From assembly GCA_003521145.1 (NCBI GenBank), contig DOTL01000001.1, positions 1 to 62,534 of the forward strand: a stretch of 62,534 nucleotides of DNA, written 5' to 3'. Of this stretch, positions 1 to 7,834 are shown piece after piece. Each line of letters opens with the position of its first letter. Positions within the stretch are counted from its first letter, which is position 1. The notes below the pieces were generated by a model. That model did not search any database. It had not been told where the DNA came from and was given only the letters and a program-made list of their open reading frames with translations. This DNA is from Streptococcus sp. (lineage in GTDB: Bacteria > Bacillota > Bacilli > Lactobacillales > Streptococcaceae). A program made the translations under genes and the position numbers.

Positions 1-83
1 AATTCTTGGAACAAGTTTTGCATGTCTATTATAACAGCAAATAATAAACTTTCGGGAAAATAAGTCCTTTTTCGGAAACACAC

Positions 84-115
84 AAATGACAGTAGAAGTT
101 CTGCTGTCATTTTTC
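84..115 (+). terminator. Rho-independent terminator of a gene upstream of the window
   Basis: A 12-bp stem (84-95 with 101-112, one G-U pair) closes a 5-base loop and is followed by a T run. It would end a plus-strand gene lying left of the window; no complete gene is present in bases 1-240. Confidence 0.7.
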
Positions 116-240
116 TGCTCCCTGATAACTAAAAAACTTCCCTTGAAATAATCCAAGAGAAGCTGTAAGTCATTATAAGTTTTTACAACTACTTGTATAA
201 GTTGTGGTAAATTTTTGGTAAGTTGTACCAATTACTCTAT

Positions 241-266
241 AGAAACGTTGATATGACAACGTTTCT
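241..266 (-). terminator. Hairpin downstream of lysS
   Basis: A perfect 10-bp inverted repeat, AGAAACGTTG / CAACGTTTCT with a 6-base loop, starts 8 bases after the lysS stop on the minus strand. The following bases are not T-rich, so it may be a weak terminator or an mRNA-stabilising 3' hairpin. Confidence 0.55.
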
Positions 267-274
267 GATACGTC

Positions 275-1765
275 TTACTTCATCGTTGGGAACAACAAGA
301 CATCACGGATGGTTGTTGTATCAGTGAGAAGCATGCAGAGACGGTCGATACCGATTCCGAGTCCACCTGTTGGAGGCATACCGTATTCGAGAGCTTCAAC
401 GTAGTCGTAGTCGATGCCTGTTGCTTCGTCGTCACCGAGTTCTTTAGCAGCAGCTTGTGCTTCGAAACGTGACAATTGATCGATTGGGTCGTTCAATTCG
501 GTGAAGGCATTTCCGTACTCTTTTGTCATGATGAAGAGTTCGAAACGGTCAGTGAAACGTGGGTCTTCTGGGTTTTTCTTAGCTAATGGAGACACAGCAA
601 CTGGGTGACCGTAAACGAATGTTGGTTGAATCAATGTTTCTTCAACAAATTCTTCGAAGAAGGCATTGATGATGTGACCAACTTCAGTGTAGTGTTTTTC
701 AACTGGAACATTCTTTTCAGCAGCGATTGCTTTGGCTTCATCCAAAGTCATGTCTTGCCAGAAGTCAACGCCAGTGATTTCCTTGATTGCATCAACCATG
801 TGGATGCGTTTGAATGGTTCGTTGATCTTGATTTCAGTTCCTTGGTAGTTGATAGGTCCATCACCTTTAACCGCTTTAGCAGCGTGTTGGATGATACCTT
901 CAGTCAAGTTCATGATATCGTGGAAGTCAGCGTAAGATTGGTAAACTTCGATAGATGTGAACTCAGGGTTGTGAGTGGCATCCATACCTTCGTTACGGAA
1001 GATACGTCCGATTTCGTAAACACGTTCCATACCACCAACAATGAGACGTTTGAGGTGGAGCTCAGTCGCGATACGAAGTACCATGTCGATGTTTTGTGCA
1101 TTGTGGTGAGTGATGAAAGGTTTAGCAGCAGCACCACCAGCTTCATTGTGAAGAACAGGTGTTTCGACTTCAAGGAAACCTTGAGCATCTAGGTAGCGAC
1201 GGATTTCAGAAATGATTTTTGAACGTGTGACAAAGCGGTCGAAGCTTTCACGGTTAGAAATCAAATCGAGGTAACGTTTACGGTAGATTGTTTCAACGTC
1301 TGAAAGTCCGTGGAATTTCTCAGGCAATGGACGAAGGGCTTTAGACAAGTGTGTGATATGAGTAGCCTTGATAGAAAGTTCTCCCATATCTGTACGCATA
1401 ACTTCACCTTCGACACCGAGGAAGTCACCGAGGTCAGCTTTCTTGAAGATTTCGTAGTTTTCTTCACCGACAGCATCTTTACGCACGTAGATTTGGATTT
1501 GACCATCGCGGTCTTGAATGTGGGCGAAGCCAACTTTACCTTTACCACGTTTAGTCATCAAACGACCTGCGATAGTAGCAGTTTCGTTGATTTCGTACAA
1601 TTCTTCTTTTGTTTTGTCAGCATATTTTTCTTTTAATTGACCAGATGTAGCTGTACGTTCGAATCGCTTACCAAAAGGATCGACTCCTTGTTCAGCCATG
1701 GCCGTCATTTTTTCACGACGGACAATCTGTTGATCGTTTAATTCATCCATGTGTTGATTTGACAT
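275..1765 (-). CDS. lysS: Lysyl-tRNA synthetase, class II
   Basis: This cytoplasmic enzyme charges tRNA-Lys with lysine using ATP. The 496-residue protein has an N-terminal OB-fold anticodon-binding domain (about residues 45-165) followed by the class II catalytic core, with a motif 2-like stretch RIFRNEGMD and a C-terminal motif 3 GLGIGIDRL. Length and order match bacterial LysRS. The reading frame is open 45 bases further upstream, but the start at 1765 (MSNQHMDELN) is chosen because GGAGGA sits six bases before that ATG. It is transcribed alone, divergently from the LysM gene. Confidence 0.96.
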   Translation of the reverse strand: MSNQHMDELNDQQIVRREKMTAMAEQGVDPFGKRFERTATSGQLKEKYADKTKEELYEINETATIAGRLMTKRGKGKVGFAHIQDRDGQIQIYVRKDAVGEENYEIFKKADLGDFLGVEGEVMRTDMGELSIKATHITHLSKALRPLPEKFHGLSDVETIYRKRYLDLISNRESFDRFVTRSKIISEIRRYLDAQGFLEVETPVLHNEAGGAAAKPFITHHNAQNIDMVLRIATELHLKRLIVGGMERVYEIGRIFRNEGMDATHNPEFTSIEVYQSYADFHDIMNLTEGIIQHAAKAVKGDGPINYQGTEIKINEPFKRIHMVDAIKEITGVDFWQDMTLDEAKAIAAEKNVPVEKHYTEVGHIINAFFEEFVEETLIQPTFVYGHPVAVSPLAKKNPEDPRFTDRFELFIMTKEYGNAFTELNDPIDQLSRFEAQAAAKELGDDEATGIDYDYVEALEYGMPPTGGLGIGIDRLCMLLTDTTTIRDVLLFPTMK

Positions 1766-1798
1766 GTTAGTCCTCCATAAAATAGTCGTAAATATTGT

Positions 1799-1828
1799 AT
1801 CATAAATCACCTTCTAAAGATAGGACAA
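1799..1828 (-). promoter_or_regulatory. Possible lysS promoter
   Basis: On the minus strand TTGTCC is followed after 18 bases by TATGAT, about 30 bases upstream of the lysS start. An overlapping TACAAT (1794-1799) is an alternative -10. Confidence 0.45.
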
Positions 1829-1845
1829 ATGACTAAATGTCAGAT

Positions 1846-1872
1846 AAATAAAGGGGAAAGCCCTTTATTTTT
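1846..1872 (+). terminator. Orphan terminator-like hairpin between divergent genes
   Basis: AAATAAAGGG (1846-1855) pairs perfectly with CCCTTTATTT (1861-1870) around a 5-base loop; T residues continue on the plus strand. It lies between the divergent lysS and LysM genes, where no plus-strand gene needs a terminator. Confidence 0.5.
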
Positions 1873-1924
1873 AAGAAAAATAGCTAACTTGAATTAATGA
1901 TTGATTAGGAAGTTATATAATTTA

Positions 1925-1953
1925 TTGACAAATATAATAAAAAAGTGTATAGC
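1925..1953 (+). promoter_or_regulatory. Promoter of the LysM protein gene
   Basis: A consensus -35 TTGACA (1925-1930) and a -10 TATAGC (1948-1953) are spaced 17 bases apart, 39 bases before the start codon. Confidence 0.65.
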
Positions 1954-1992
1954 AGCAGGGTAGGAATCGTATAAAATTAAGGAGAATATACA

Positions 1993-3228
1993 ATGAAAAA
2001 GAAAAATTATGTTGGTAAAGCTGTGATGTTTGGCGCTTTACTAGCGCCTATTGGGCTACCTACGGTATCTGTGTTAGCAGATGGCTTTTATCAAAATCAA
2101 ACAAGTGCTCACGCTGCAGATATTACAAACTGGATTGCCAGCACACCGCAACAAATTACAAATAATTTGACAACTCAGAACATCAATCCACAACAGTTAG
2201 ATGGTCAAAAATATGTAATTCAATGGGGTGATACCTTGTGGGGAATCTCTCAAGCGACGGGAATCTCTATTGAAAAATTAGCCTACGATAACAATATTCA
2301 GAATATTGACCTTATCTTCGCAGGTGACATCCTCATCTTGAAACGTGATGGTGATGTACCAGCAGGTTATCATGTGACTGGTAATGGTCACCGTTGTGCA
2401 CATTCTAAGATTGTTATCAACAACTATTATGGCGATAACAATCGAGTGATTATCAATAATAGTACTTTTGTATCTGATGACCACTCTAAGAATACAATGA
2501 TTTACGCTCCAGATAATTCTGATAACAGCATTTCATTCTCCAATACCAATAATAGCGATAAAGATAAAGATTTTAAAGAAAGTAAGGAGTCATCTTCTTC
2601 ATCATCAGAATCTAAAGATGCTTCATCAAGCTCAACAGCAAGTGGCAGTGAAAGTAAAGCAAGTACAGATACTTCTAAAGAGAAAGAATTGACTGAGGAT
2701 GCTTTCCAAGACAAGGTTCAAGAAGAAGTTTCAAATATTTATCAACAAAAACGCTCAGGTAGACCTGCATGGAACTTCTTCTCACATGTAGATGATAAGA
2801 ATGATCTGAATACTGATGCTAAGAAGGACACTGAAAGAACAGCGCTTTACCGTCAAGGCGAAACTGCTAAAGATGAAGACATTGCTAATGGTCCTAAAGA
2901 TGGTGCCAGAACTGAAGCCAATGCCAAAGCACTCGCTGAGAAGATTTACGACACCCTTAACAATGGTGGCAAAATGTCAGAGCTTATCAAGGCAAAATAT
3001 GCCCAAATTAAGGTAACTTACAAGGGTGATAAGTGGACCTTCAATGTTGATGTTTATAAAGAAAAAGAAAGTTCATCATCAAGCACTGAAACATCATCTG
3101 AATCAAAAGCTTCATCAAGTGATGATTCTCAAACAGAAACACGCATGAGTTCAAGTTCATCAAGTTCTTCAAGTCGTACTGAAACAGACTCAGAGGCAAA
3201 TTCCTCTGACCTAACTGGTGACGAATAG
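1993..3228 (+). CDS. Secreted LysM-domain protein with Ser-rich repeats
   Basis: A 411-residue exported protein predicted to bind peptidoglycan. A signal peptide (residues 1-30, KKK then a hydrophobic core ending VLADG) is followed by one LysM domain at about residues 72-116 (YVIQWGDTLWGIS...IFAGDILIL). After an Asn-rich stretch there are two Ser/Glu/Lys low-complexity blocks flanking a middle region (about residues 235-355) of unknown function. No enzymatic domain and no LPXTG anchor were seen, so wall attachment is probably through LysM alone. AAGGAG precedes the start. The next gene begins 13 bases after the stop, so the two are likely co-transcribed. Confidence 0.85.
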   Translation: MKKKNYVGKAVMFGALLAPIGLPTVSVLADGFYQNQTSAHAADITNWIASTPQQITNNLTTQNINPQQLDGQKYVIQWGDTLWGISQATGISIEKLAYDNNIQNIDLIFAGDILILKRDGDVPAGYHVTGNGHRCAHSKIVINNYYGDNNRVIINNSTFVSDDHSKNTMIYAPDNSDNSISFSNTNNSDKDKDFKESKESSSSSSESKDASSSSTASGSESKASTDTSKEKELTEDAFQDKVQEEVSNIYQQKRSGRPAWNFFSHVDDKNDLNTDAKKDTERTALYRQGETAKDEDIANGPKDGARTEANAKALAEKIYDTLNNGGKMSELIKAKYAQIKVTYKGDKWTFNVDVYKEKESSSSSTETSSESKASSSDDSQTETRMSSSSSSSSSRTETDSEANSSDLTGDE

Positions 3229-3241
3229 AGAGAGGCCAAGC

Positions 3242-3721
3242 ATGTCGAAGAGAAATATCATTATTAGTGTTGTACTTGCTTGCCTCTTGGTTACAGGAGC
3301 TGGTTTCAGTGTCTTCTACTACTGGGGGTCACACCATTTGGATAGTGTTGTACCTGGTAAGGTTTACCAATATTCAAGTTCTTTAAATGGTGAGGTCAAC
3401 AATCGTGTCATGTATGTAGCCTTCCAAGAGGGTGGTAACAAGGCACTAGTGAGTCAGGACCGTACGACAGTGGTTAATGCCGATAAGAGCCAGACTGATT
3501 TTGACAAAGCCTATAGTGACCAAACAGCTAAATGGGAATATAACGTGACAAAAACAACTTTGACTCTCGGTAAAAAAGAGGATAATCAATTGTCACAATG
3601 GCAGTACAATAAGGTCTTTGCTTATGGCGACCATTTCACATCAAAGGATTTCTATTACCAGATTGCCAAAGGTGGTCAGGGTGAAGTCAAACAAAAAATG
3701 ACCTTTAAAGAAATTAAATAA
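3242..3721 (+). CDS. Small single-pass membrane or secreted protein
   Basis: A 159-residue protein of unknown function. It begins MSKRN and has one hydrophobic segment (about residues 5-27), which is either a signal anchor or a signal peptide; the rest is polar, about 130 residues, and predicted to face outside. I recognise no family. The start at 3242 is preferred over an in-frame ATG at 3218, which lies inside the LysM gene, because AGAGAGAGG precedes 3242. It forms a two-gene unit with the LysM protein, ended by the terminator at 3747, so a shared envelope role is likely. Confidence 0.7.
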   Translation: MSKRNIIISVVLACLLVTGAGFSVFYYWGSHHLDSVVPGKVYQYSSSLNGEVNNRVMYVAFQEGGNKALVSQDRTTVVNADKSQTDFDKAYSDQTAKWEYNVTKTTLTLGKKEDNQLSQWQYNKVFAYGDHFTSKDFYYQIAKGGQGEVKQKMTFKEIK

Positions 3722-3746
3722 GCGTCTAAATATGACAGGATGCATT

Positions 3747-3777
3747 AGGTTTGGGACAAATTGTTCCAAACCTTTTT
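3747..3777 (+). terminator. Rho-independent terminator of the LysM operon
   Basis: AGGTTTGG (3747-3754) pairs with CCAAACCT (3766-3773), with further inner pairing, followed by five T. Confidence 0.85.
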
Positions 3778-3822
3778 CCATCTTCAAAACACAAATAATT
3801 TTTTCTTAAGTGGGGTCGAAAA

Positions 3823-3851
3823 TTGAAAAGAAAGGGTAAAAACGGTATAAT
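3823..3851 (+). promoter_or_regulatory. Strong promoter upstream of a structured leader
   Basis: TTGAAA (3823-3828), a 17-base spacer and a perfect TATAAT (3846-3851). Transcription should start near 3858, about 180 bases before the next start codon. Confidence 0.75.
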
Positions 3852-3854
3852 AAG

Positions 3855-4001
3855 ACTGTTTGGGCAATTGCATTCTGATAAAAAACAGATGAGTAAGATT
3901 GCCCTAAGACAGTTGACTAAAAGCTTACTTTTGCAAGACTTAGGATTAGGAGCTAACTGATGTAACAGTTTAGTTGTTAGGCCTCTTAATTTATCTAAGT
4001 C
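3855..4001 (+). promoter_or_regulatory. Structured 5' leader or small RNA, unidentified
   Basis: Two long-range helices are visible. Helix I pairs ACTGT (3855-3859) with ACAGT (3909-3913) and GGGCAAT (3862-3868) with ATTGCCC (3898-3904), with an inner TCTG/CAGA. Helix II pairs GACTTAG (3937-3943) with CTAAGTC (3995-4001), ATTAGGAG (3945-3952) with CTCTTAAT (3983-3990), and CTAACTG (3953-3959) with CAGTTTAG (3966-3973). No T-run terminator follows, so it is more likely a leader of the HAD gene than a free RNA. I do not recognise a riboswitch class. Confidence 0.5.
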
Positions 4002-4036
4002 AGTGACAAGAGAATGATATAAGAAAGAACGGACAG

Positions 4037-4939
4037 ATGATTACTTCTATTGTTTTTGACGTTGACGATACTATTTACGACCAACAGGCACCTTATCGTA
4101 TTGCCATGGAAAAATGTTTCCCTGACTTTGATATGAGTAACATGAATCAAGCCTACATTCGTTTCCGCCACTATTCTGATGTTGGTTTTCCTCGTGTAAT
4201 GGCCGGTGAGTGGACAACCGAGTATTTCCGTTTTTGGCGCTGTAAAGAGACCCTTTTGGAGTTTGGCTACCGTGAAATTGATGAAGAAACAGGTAACCAT
4301 TTCCAAGAGGTTTACGAGCATGAGTTGGAAAATATCACCATGCTTGATGAGATGCGAATGACCCTTGATTTCCTCAAGAAAAAAAATGTGCCTATGGGGA
4401 TTATTACCAATGGACCAACAGAGCACCAACTTAAGAAAGTCAAAAAGTTGGGACTTTATGATTATGTGGACCCTAAGCGTGTCATCGTCAGTCAGGCGAC
4501 AGGTTTCCAAAAGCCTGAGAAGGAAATCTTCAACCTCGCAGCTGAGCAATTTGATATGAATCCATCGACGACGCTTTATGTTGGAGATTCTTATGACAAT
4601 GATGTTATGGGTGCCTTCAATGGTGGCTGGCATTCTATGTGGTTTAACCACCGTGGTCGTAGCCTCAAACCAGGTACTAAGCCAGTCTTTGACCTGGAAA
4701 TCGATAGTTTTGAGCAACTCTTTGGAGCGGTGAAAGTTCTTTTCGACCTTCCAAATAACAAATATATCTTTGATATCAATGATAATGAAAATCCAGTCCT
4801 TCAACTAGGTATTAATAATGGTCTTATGATGGCGGCTGAACGTCTTCTTGAGAGCAATATGAGTATTGATAAGGTGGTTATCCTACTTCGTTTGAATGCT
4901 AATCAGGAAAAAATCCTTCGTATGAAATATGGAAGATAA
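4037..4939 (+). CDS. HAD-superfamily hydrolase, subfamily IA (YjjG-like)
   Basis: A 300-residue cytoplasmic phosphatase-like protein. Motif I is FDVDDTIYD, with the catalytic pair D8 and D10; motif II is IITNGP; the motif III lysine is in FQKPEKEIF; and motif IV is VGDSYDNDVMG. This is the full catalytic set of a small-molecule phosphatase. Length exceeds the usual 220-240 residues: about 70 C-terminal residues after the HAD fold (FDINDNENPVLQLG onward) have no family I recognise. No good Shine-Dalgarno precedes the ATG, only AAGAAAG 7-13 bases upstream. It is monocistronic, with its own promoter, leader and terminator. Substrate unknown. Confidence 0.85.
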   Translation: MITSIVFDVDDTIYDQQAPYRIAMEKCFPDFDMSNMNQAYIRFRHYSDVGFPRVMAGEWTTEYFRFWRCKETLLEFGYREIDEETGNHFQEVYEHELENITMLDEMRMTLDFLKKKNVPMGIITNGPTEHQLKKVKKLGLYDYVDPKRVIVSQATGFQKPEKEIFNLAAEQFDMNPSTTLYVGDSYDNDVMGAFNGGWHSMWFNHRGRSLKPGTKPVFDLEIDSFEQLFGAVKVLFDLPNNKYIFDINDNENPVLQLGINNGLMMAAERLLESNMSIDKVVILLRLNANQEKILRMKYGR

Positions 4940-4940
4940 T

Positions 4941-4966
4941 AGAGCGGCCTCATGTGGCCGTTTTAT
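4941..4966 (+). terminator. Terminator of the HAD hydrolase gene
   Basis: CGGCC (4945-4949) pairs with GGCCG (4956-4960) around TCATGT, extended by A/G-T pairs and followed by TTTTATT. Confidence 0.7.
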
Positions 4967-4996
4967 TGTCTAGAATGTGAGATAAGGAGATTGAAA

Positions 4997-5218
4997 ATGG
5001 TAGAAATCAACAACTTAAAACATGATATTGAAGCACTAAGTGCTGAACGTGATGCTTTGAGAAAAGAGGTAGAAGCACTCGAAGCCAAACGTGACGATCT
5101 TTTTGAAGGTGTTAGAGATGCAGAACAGATGAAGTGCCTTGCCTGGGATTCCTATAATGCATTAGCAGAGCACCTTAATGCAGAAGAAAAGCAAAGAGGG
5201 TTTGCTAACAACTATTAG
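4997..5218 (+). CDS. Small coiled-coil protein, possibly prematurely terminated
   Basis: A 73-residue protein whose first 50 residues form a clear coiled coil (heptads of Leu/Ile with Glu/Lys/Arg, for example LSAERDALRKEVEALEAKR). No transmembrane segment and no recognised domain. The start at 4997 follows AAGGAG at a good distance; the frame is open 45 bases further upstream but without a ribosome site. It ends at TAG (5216-5218), after which the same frame stays open for 66 more codons, so this may be the front half of a longer protein. Confidence 0.6.
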   Translation: MVEINNLKHDIEALSAERDALRKEVEALEAKRDDLFEGVRDAEQMKCLAWDSYNALAEHLNAEEKQRGFANNY

Positions 5219-5419
5219 GAACATGTCCATAGAACTGCCAAAATAGACGTGGAATTTATCTTGAGTCGTGGTCCTTGTTTTAAGCGTTTGCTGTCTGAGG
5301 GACAGTATGATCTTGTCTCACAGGAACTAGACGATTTTGAAAATGAACTAGAGGACTTGGCCCGAGACTTTGGTGTCGAATTAAATCGTTTGCCAGATGA
5401 ACCGAAGTGGAAAGAATAG
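5219..5419 (+). pseudogene. Downstream half of the coiled-coil gene, after an in-frame TAG
   Basis: Directly after the TAG at 5216, in the same frame, 66 sense codons run to TAG at 5417. They encode a charged, protein-like sequence (FILSRGPCFKRLLSEGQ, then an acidic helical stretch ending PDEPKWKE). No start codon with a ribosome site exists within it. The continuity of frame and the coding-like composition suggest a single gene of about 140 codons broken by a nonsense mutation. A perfect terminator follows at once. An alternative is a separate gene with a GTG start at 5249. Confidence 0.5.
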
Positions 5420-5424
5420 AAGTG

Positions 5425-5457
5425 AAGCTCTTAAAGTAATAGATTTAAGAGCTTTTT
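5425..5457 (+). terminator. Terminator of the coiled-coil gene
   Basis: Perfect 11-bp stem AAGCTCTTAAA / TTTAAGAGCTT (5425-5435 with 5444-5454) followed by T residues. Confidence 0.85.
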
Positions 5458-5463
5458 GACTGC

Positions 5464-5491
5464 TAAAAAGCGACCCTTGTTCAGGATCGCT
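5464..5491 (-). terminator. Terminator of the ebsC - histidine phosphatase operon
   Basis: On the minus strand AGCGATCC pairs with GGGTCGCT (one G-U pair) around a 7-base loop and is followed by TTTTT. It converges with the plus-strand terminator at 5425. Confidence 0.75.
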
Positions 5492-5515
5492 TGTCTTATG
5501 AAGTCAGTCGATGAT

Positions 5516-6154
5516 TTAGCTAATCTTGTTTTGTTCATCCATATAAGATGTATCATTCCAACATTTGAGAGTGAAGTGCTCGAAGTCATTGGTTTCGAGA
5601 ATAGTGACAGAAGCATTGTCAAGACCTCCTGCCTTACGAAGAAGACCAGGTTCAAAACCAAGGAGTGTACGGATAGAAGCCGTTAAGTTAGCTCCGTGAC
5701 CGACGATGAGGACATTTTTAGCATCACTATCTTTAAGTGTTTTAACAAATTCGGCCACACGTTTGGTTGTCTGGTGGACAGACTCAGCTTGGAAGTCATT
5801 AGCACGGAAGTTGGCTAGATTATGACGGAAAGCATCCATTTCTTTTGGATAGATGGCCTGAACGAGTGCAATTTTTTTCCCTTCCAGTTTGCCAAGTTGC
5901 CATTCACGCAGAGCTTTAGTGTAGGTAACTTTAGCTTTAGGCTTTTGAGACTCCATGATGAGTTCAGTGGTTTTTTTAGCACGTGGTAGGTCACTTGAGA
6001 AGACCAAGTCAAAATGAGTGTCACTGAGATAGTGACCTAACTCACGTACTTGTTCGATAGATTCTTTAAGCAAAGGCGAGTCTCCCTTGGCACCTTGAAG
6101 TCTGCCTTCCAAGTTCCACTCGGTTTTACCATGACGTACAAAATACAGTTTCAT
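5516..6154 (-). CDS. Histidine phosphatase family protein (phosphoglycerate mutase-like)
   Basis: A 212-residue cytoplasmic enzyme of the branch 1 histidine phosphatase superfamily. The catalytic RHG motif is at residues 7-9 (VRHGKTEWN) and the second histidine is in VGHGANL near residue 150. The substrate is uncertain: streptococcal paralogues of this size are often annotated GpmB or CobC-like, but true glycolytic Gpm proteins are longer and carry other signatures. It starts two bases after the upstream ybaK-like gene, so the two form an operon ended by the terminator at 5464. Confidence 0.88.
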   Translation of the reverse strand: MKLYFVRHGKTEWNLEGRLQGAKGDSPLLKESIEQVRELGHYLSDTHFDLVFSSDLPRAKKTTELIMESQKPKAKVTYTKALREWQLGKLEGKKIALVQAIYPKEMDAFRHNLANFRANDFQAESVHQTTKRVAEFVKTLKDSDAKNVLIVGHGANLTASIRTLLGFEPGLLRKAGGLDNASVTILETNDFEHFTLKCWNDTSYMDEQNKIS

Positions 6155-6156
6155 GA

Positions 6157-6630
6157 TTACTCCTTAATATCAGCAAATTCAGCATTAACAAAATCAGCAA
6201 GTTCTTGACTATTGATACGGATAGAACGCCCAATTTCCCCCGCTGAGACAATAAGGAAGCCAGCTTCTTTGGCAGATTGATCGATGTAAATAGGGAAATT
6301 GTGTTTTTGGTGAATTCCCACTGGGTTGTTGGCTCCGTGAACATAGCCAGTCGTTTTTTGGAGATCCTTTTGTGGAATCATTTGAACCTTCTTGTTCCCT
6401 GAAATTCTAGCTAATTTCTTTTCAGACAGGTGCTCGGTGATAGGGACGATGCCGATGACTGGTCCTGTCTTATCTCCTTTAAGGGCGAGGGTTTTATAAA
6501 TGCTCTCACGTGCCACATCTTCTGGAAGCTCCCCTTCTAAACCATTGAAGGATAAGCTATCATGGTCAATCTTAGCTTTATCAAGAATTTGGTCAACCAA
6601 GGTCTTCTTGACTTTGCCTTTCTTAGCCAT
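6157..6630 (-). CDS. ebsC: Cys-tRNA(Pro)/Cys-tRNA(Cys) deacylase, YbaK/EbsC family
   Basis: A 157-residue protein of the YbaK/ProX editing-domain family, which hydrolyses mischarged Cys-tRNA(Pro) in trans. Family features are visible: an N-terminal KTLVDQILD helix, the IVPITEHLSEKKLARISG segment with its catalytic-region lysines, and the C-terminal GEIGRSIRI strand. Length is normal. AAAGGAG precedes the start. It is the first gene of the two-gene operon with the histidine phosphatase. Confidence 0.9.
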   Translation of the reverse strand: MAKKGKVKKTLVDQILDKAKIDHDSLSFNGLEGELPEDVARESIYKTLALKGDKTGPVIGIVPITEHLSEKKLARISGNKKVQMIPQKDLQKTTGYVHGANNPVGIHQKHNFPIYIDQSAKEAGFLIVSAGEIGRSIRINSQELADFVNAEFADIKE

Positions 6631-6669
6631 TGTTATATCTCCTTTTAAAGTTATACATTTCTACCATCC

Positions 6670-6678
6670 ATTATAACA
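6670..6678 (-). promoter_or_regulatory. Extended -10 promoter of the ebsC operon
   Basis: On the minus strand TGTTATAAT (TGn plus a perfect TATAAT) lies about 40 bases upstream of the ebsC start; no good -35 is seen, as expected for an extended -10 element. Confidence 0.55.
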
Positions 6679-6718
6679 CATTCGTTAGAACACGCCTAAA
6701 CCAATTTGACAAGAAGAA

Positions 6719-6741
6719 AACCAGCGTCTTAGACACTGGTT
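6719..6741 (-). terminator. Terminator of the GH25 muramidase gene
   Basis: On the minus strand AACCAGTGTC pairs with GACGCTGGTT (one G-U) around TAA, followed by TTCTTCTT, immediately after the GH25 stop codon. Confidence 0.75.
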
Positions 6742-6742
6742 C

Positions 6743-7654
6743 TTACTGAATACTAGATGAACTTTTCGAAGTAGTCTTCTTATTTTTAGTTGGTTTTTGC
6801 TTAATCTTACCAAAGAGTTTTTCAAAGGTTTTACGCTTGTTTTTCTCAGGGTTGATTTGATTAAGATCTAGGGTATTGTCGAAACCAGGCAGGCTTCCTT
6901 GTGACGTATACTGGTGAAGGTCATAGTCGATTTCAGTATTTGGCAAAGCCTCATAATAACCAGAATCGGTACCATAGGCTGGAATCCAAACAGCGTCGAA
7001 GTTTTTAGTTGAAACTTCTTGCTCAAGCATGAAATAAGCACCAATATAGAGACCAATCTTCTCAGCTCCTAGACGTTTGAGTTCAGCACGAAAGGCTTGG
7101 ACACCTTCCTCCATGTTAGACATGGTTTCCTCTTCAACATCAATCCAGTAATAGGTAGGTTTGTATGGAGAAGCATTATTGTAGAAAATACGAGCTTCTT
7201 CCTTCATCTCTTTGACAGAAGTACCTTGGGCGTAGGAATAGACGGCAACTGGAACGTCACGTTTTTTGAGTTCTTTGATATGTGTTTTAAAAGATTTGTC
7301 GACCCCATTCGAACTAGCGGCATTGCTATCCTTGCTAATCTGTGATCCACCGAAGACGCGGATAATAGCACCAGAAATATAATTTGACAAGACATCGTAA
7401 TCGATATCCTGAGGTAGTTGCCACCCCGAAAGGTCGATAATGGGATTGAGTATCAGCTCCTCGTCGGAACTGCTAGATGTACTACTGGTTGTTGTTTTTG
7501 GTGTAGTAGCATAAGGAAGAGCAGATTTCACGTTTTGGAGATGCGCCTGCTGTTTAGACGTATTGTGAATATTTGCAATAACTAATGCTAATCCTAAAAG
7601 AGCTAGAACCACGTAAACAACGATCGGTTTTATTCTTTTTCTCATTGCTCTCAT
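6743..7654 (-). CDS. Membrane-anchored GH25 muramidase (lysozyme-like)
   Basis: A 303-residue glycosyl hydrolase family 25 protein predicted to cleave the MurNAc-GlcNAc bond of peptidoglycan. One N-terminal membrane segment (about residues 10-28) and a Thr/Ser linker (50-63) place the catalytic domain outside the cell. The GH25 domain (about 70-270) starts with DLSGWQ (74-79, catalytic Asp) and contains YYWIDVEEE with the acidic catalytic residues, plus the QYTSQG strand near its end. The C-terminus is Lys/Ser-rich. Start at 7654 has AAGG four bases upstream; a second ATG nine bases on is possible. Likely acts in wall remodelling. Confidence 0.88.
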   Translation of the reverse strand: MRAMRKRIKPIVVYVVLALLGLALVIANIHNTSKQQAHLQNVKSALPYATTPKTTTSSTSSSSDEELILNPIIDLSGWQLPQDIDYDVLSNYISGAIIRVFGGSQISKDSNAASSNGVDKSFKTHIKELKKRDVPVAVYSYAQGTSVKEMKEEARIFYNNASPYKPTYYWIDVEEETMSNMEEGVQAFRAELKRLGAEKIGLYIGAYFMLEQEVSTKNFDAVWIPAYGTDSGYYEALPNTEIDYDLHQYTSQGSLPGFDNTLDLNQINPEKNKRKTFEKLFGKIKQKPTKNKKTTSKSSSSIQ

Positions 7655-7834
7655 TCTACCTTAAATAGCGCAAAATTGCAAAATAGAGTGTTGATAAATT
7701 CTGTGGGAGATATTAAAGTGACTGATTTCCAAAAAGCCTTTGTAGTCTGACTTAGGTACATTTTATGAATGAGGGTGTTTGGAGCTAGTCTTGAATTAAG
7801 TGAATTTTTCATTTATTCAAGCAAGAAATTTAGC

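Noticed and set aside
1..63. Frame 1 is open from the window edge to TAA 61-63, possibly the C-terminus of an upstream gene
   Set aside because: Only 20 codons, no recognisable sequence, and the frame could be open by chance; the terminator at 84 only shows that some gene ends nearby.
185..205. ACAACT...AGTTGT dyad downstream of lysS
   Set aside because: Imperfect, not next to a promoter in the window, and no known regulator site matched convincingly.
605..1636. Long plus-strand open frames antisense to lysS
   Set aside because: No ribosome sites, Phe/Asp-rich mirror composition of the real gene, and the lysS reading is complete on the other strand.
3995..4804. 269-codon minus-strand open frame opposite the HAD gene
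   Set aside because: The plus-strand frame contains all four HAD motifs; the minus-strand frame has no recognisable domain or ribosome site.
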